From: Verrucomicrobiales bacterium
Lineage (GTDB): Bacteria > Verrucomicrobiota > Verrucomicrobiia > Verrucomicrobiales > Verrucomicrobiaceae
Assembly: GCA_003506995.1 (NCBI GenBank)
Contig: DNXB01000135.1
Span: 1-6,841 of the forward strand
DNA: 6,841 nt
Reading direction: 5' to 3'
The notes below the pieces were generated by a model that was not told where the DNA came from, searched no databases, and was given only the letters and a program-made list of their open reading frames with translations. Both the position numbers and the translations under genes were made by a program. Below are positions 6,397-6,841 of the stretch, piece by piece (position 1 is the first letter of the stretch; each line of letters begins with the position of its first letter).

Positions 6397-6841
6397 ATGT
6401 CTGCCGATCTTTTCTCCCTCCAAGGCAAAACCATCCTGCTCACCGGTGGCGCAGGTCTTTACGGTCGTGGTCTGGCCGCGATTCTGGCTCAGACCTGTGC
6501 CACGCTCATTCTCGCCGCTCGTGATGTGACGAAGCTCCAAGTCGTCGCCGATGAAGAAACCGCGAAGGGCAACAAGGTCTTCGCCGAGTCGCTGGATCAA
6601 GGGGATGAAGCGTCCGTTTTGGCGCTGCACGAGCGGATCACGGCCCGGTTTGGCGCTTTGGACGGCCTCGTGAACAACGCGGTGCTGCGGCCGATGAAAG
6701 GCGCGAATGGCAGCGTGGAGCAGTTTGCCGAATCCATGCGTGTGAACGCCACAGGCGTGATGCTGATGCATCGTCACTTTGGCAGAACGATGGCCGAGGC
6801 AGGGCGGGGGAGCATCGTGAACATCGGCAGCATCCAGGGCA
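6397..6841 (+). CDS. Short-chain dehydrogenase/reductase (SDR), N-terminal part (3' end outside window)
   Basis: An open frame from ATG 6397 runs off the window after 148 complete codons. It reads MSADLFSLQGKTILLTGGAG at the start, with the SDR cofactor motif T16-G-G-A-G-L-Y-G23. The stabilising NNA motif is at 93-95 (GLVNNAV), the structural Asn at N117 (RVNATG), and the strand GSIVNIGSIQG ends the visible part, with S145 the probable catalytic serine. The YxxxK pair would lie just beyond the window. The classical SDR layout of about 250 residues suggests an NAD(P)-dependent oxidation or reduction of a hydroxyl or keto group. Position right after a keto-acid aldolase suggests a sugar or sugar-acid substrate, as in gluconate 5-dehydrogenase-like enzymes, but this is inference. 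The 5-bp gap to the aldolase implies one operon. Confidence 0.92.
   Translation, partial: MSADLFSLQGKTILLTGGAGLYGRGLAAILAQTCATLILAARDVTKLQVVADEETAKGNKVFAESLDQGDEASVLALHERITARFGALDGLVNNAVLRPMKGANGSVEQFAESMRVNATGVMLMHRHFGRTMAEAGRGSIVNIGSIQG

Overview
The window is a GC-rich, densely coding stretch with every recognisable gene on the + strand. It resembles a Verrucomicrobiota genome, possibly Planctomycetota. The evidence is the gene content: secreted beta-propeller proteins of the 'LFVDD...PWE' glycosidase-like type, a BNR sialidase-like protein and a Gfo/Idh/MocA oxidoreductase. Most starts also lack a Shine-Dalgarno sequence. The phylum call is inference from family resemblance, not a database match.

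Layout: (i) 1-290, the C-terminal end of an ABC exporter ATPase. (ii) 291-455, a noncoding gap holding a compact set of GC-rich hairpins bracketed by a 10-bp direct repeat, probably a REP/MITE-like intergenic element. (iii) 456-1448, a cytoplasmic Gfo/Idh/MocA-type NAD(P)-dependent oxidoreductase. (iv) 1504-2889, 2947-4011 and 4008-5576, three consecutive exported proteins with cleavable signal peptides. The outer two are divergent paralogs of one glycosidase-like propeller family with a C-terminal beta-rich module. The middle one is a sialidase-like protein with four Asp boxes. (v) 5582-6391, an HpcH/HpaI-type class II aldolase. (vi) 6397 to the window end, the N-terminal two thirds of a short-chain dehydrogenase/reductase.

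Spacing tightens along the cluster: 55 bp, 57 bp, a 4-bp ATGA overlap, 5 bp and 5 bp. The segment from 2947 onward is therefore very likely one transcript, and the whole run from 456 may be co-expressed. A reasonable inferred model is a carbohydrate-use locus. Exported propeller proteins would bind or cut a glycan outside the cytoplasm or in the periplasm. The oxidoreductase and SDR would oxidise or reduce the released sugar or sugar acid, and the aldolase would cleave a 2-keto-3-deoxy acid to pyruvate (or a related keto acid) plus an aldehyde. The substrate cannot be read from the sequence. No SusC/SusD pair, dedicated sugar transporter or regulator is visible here.
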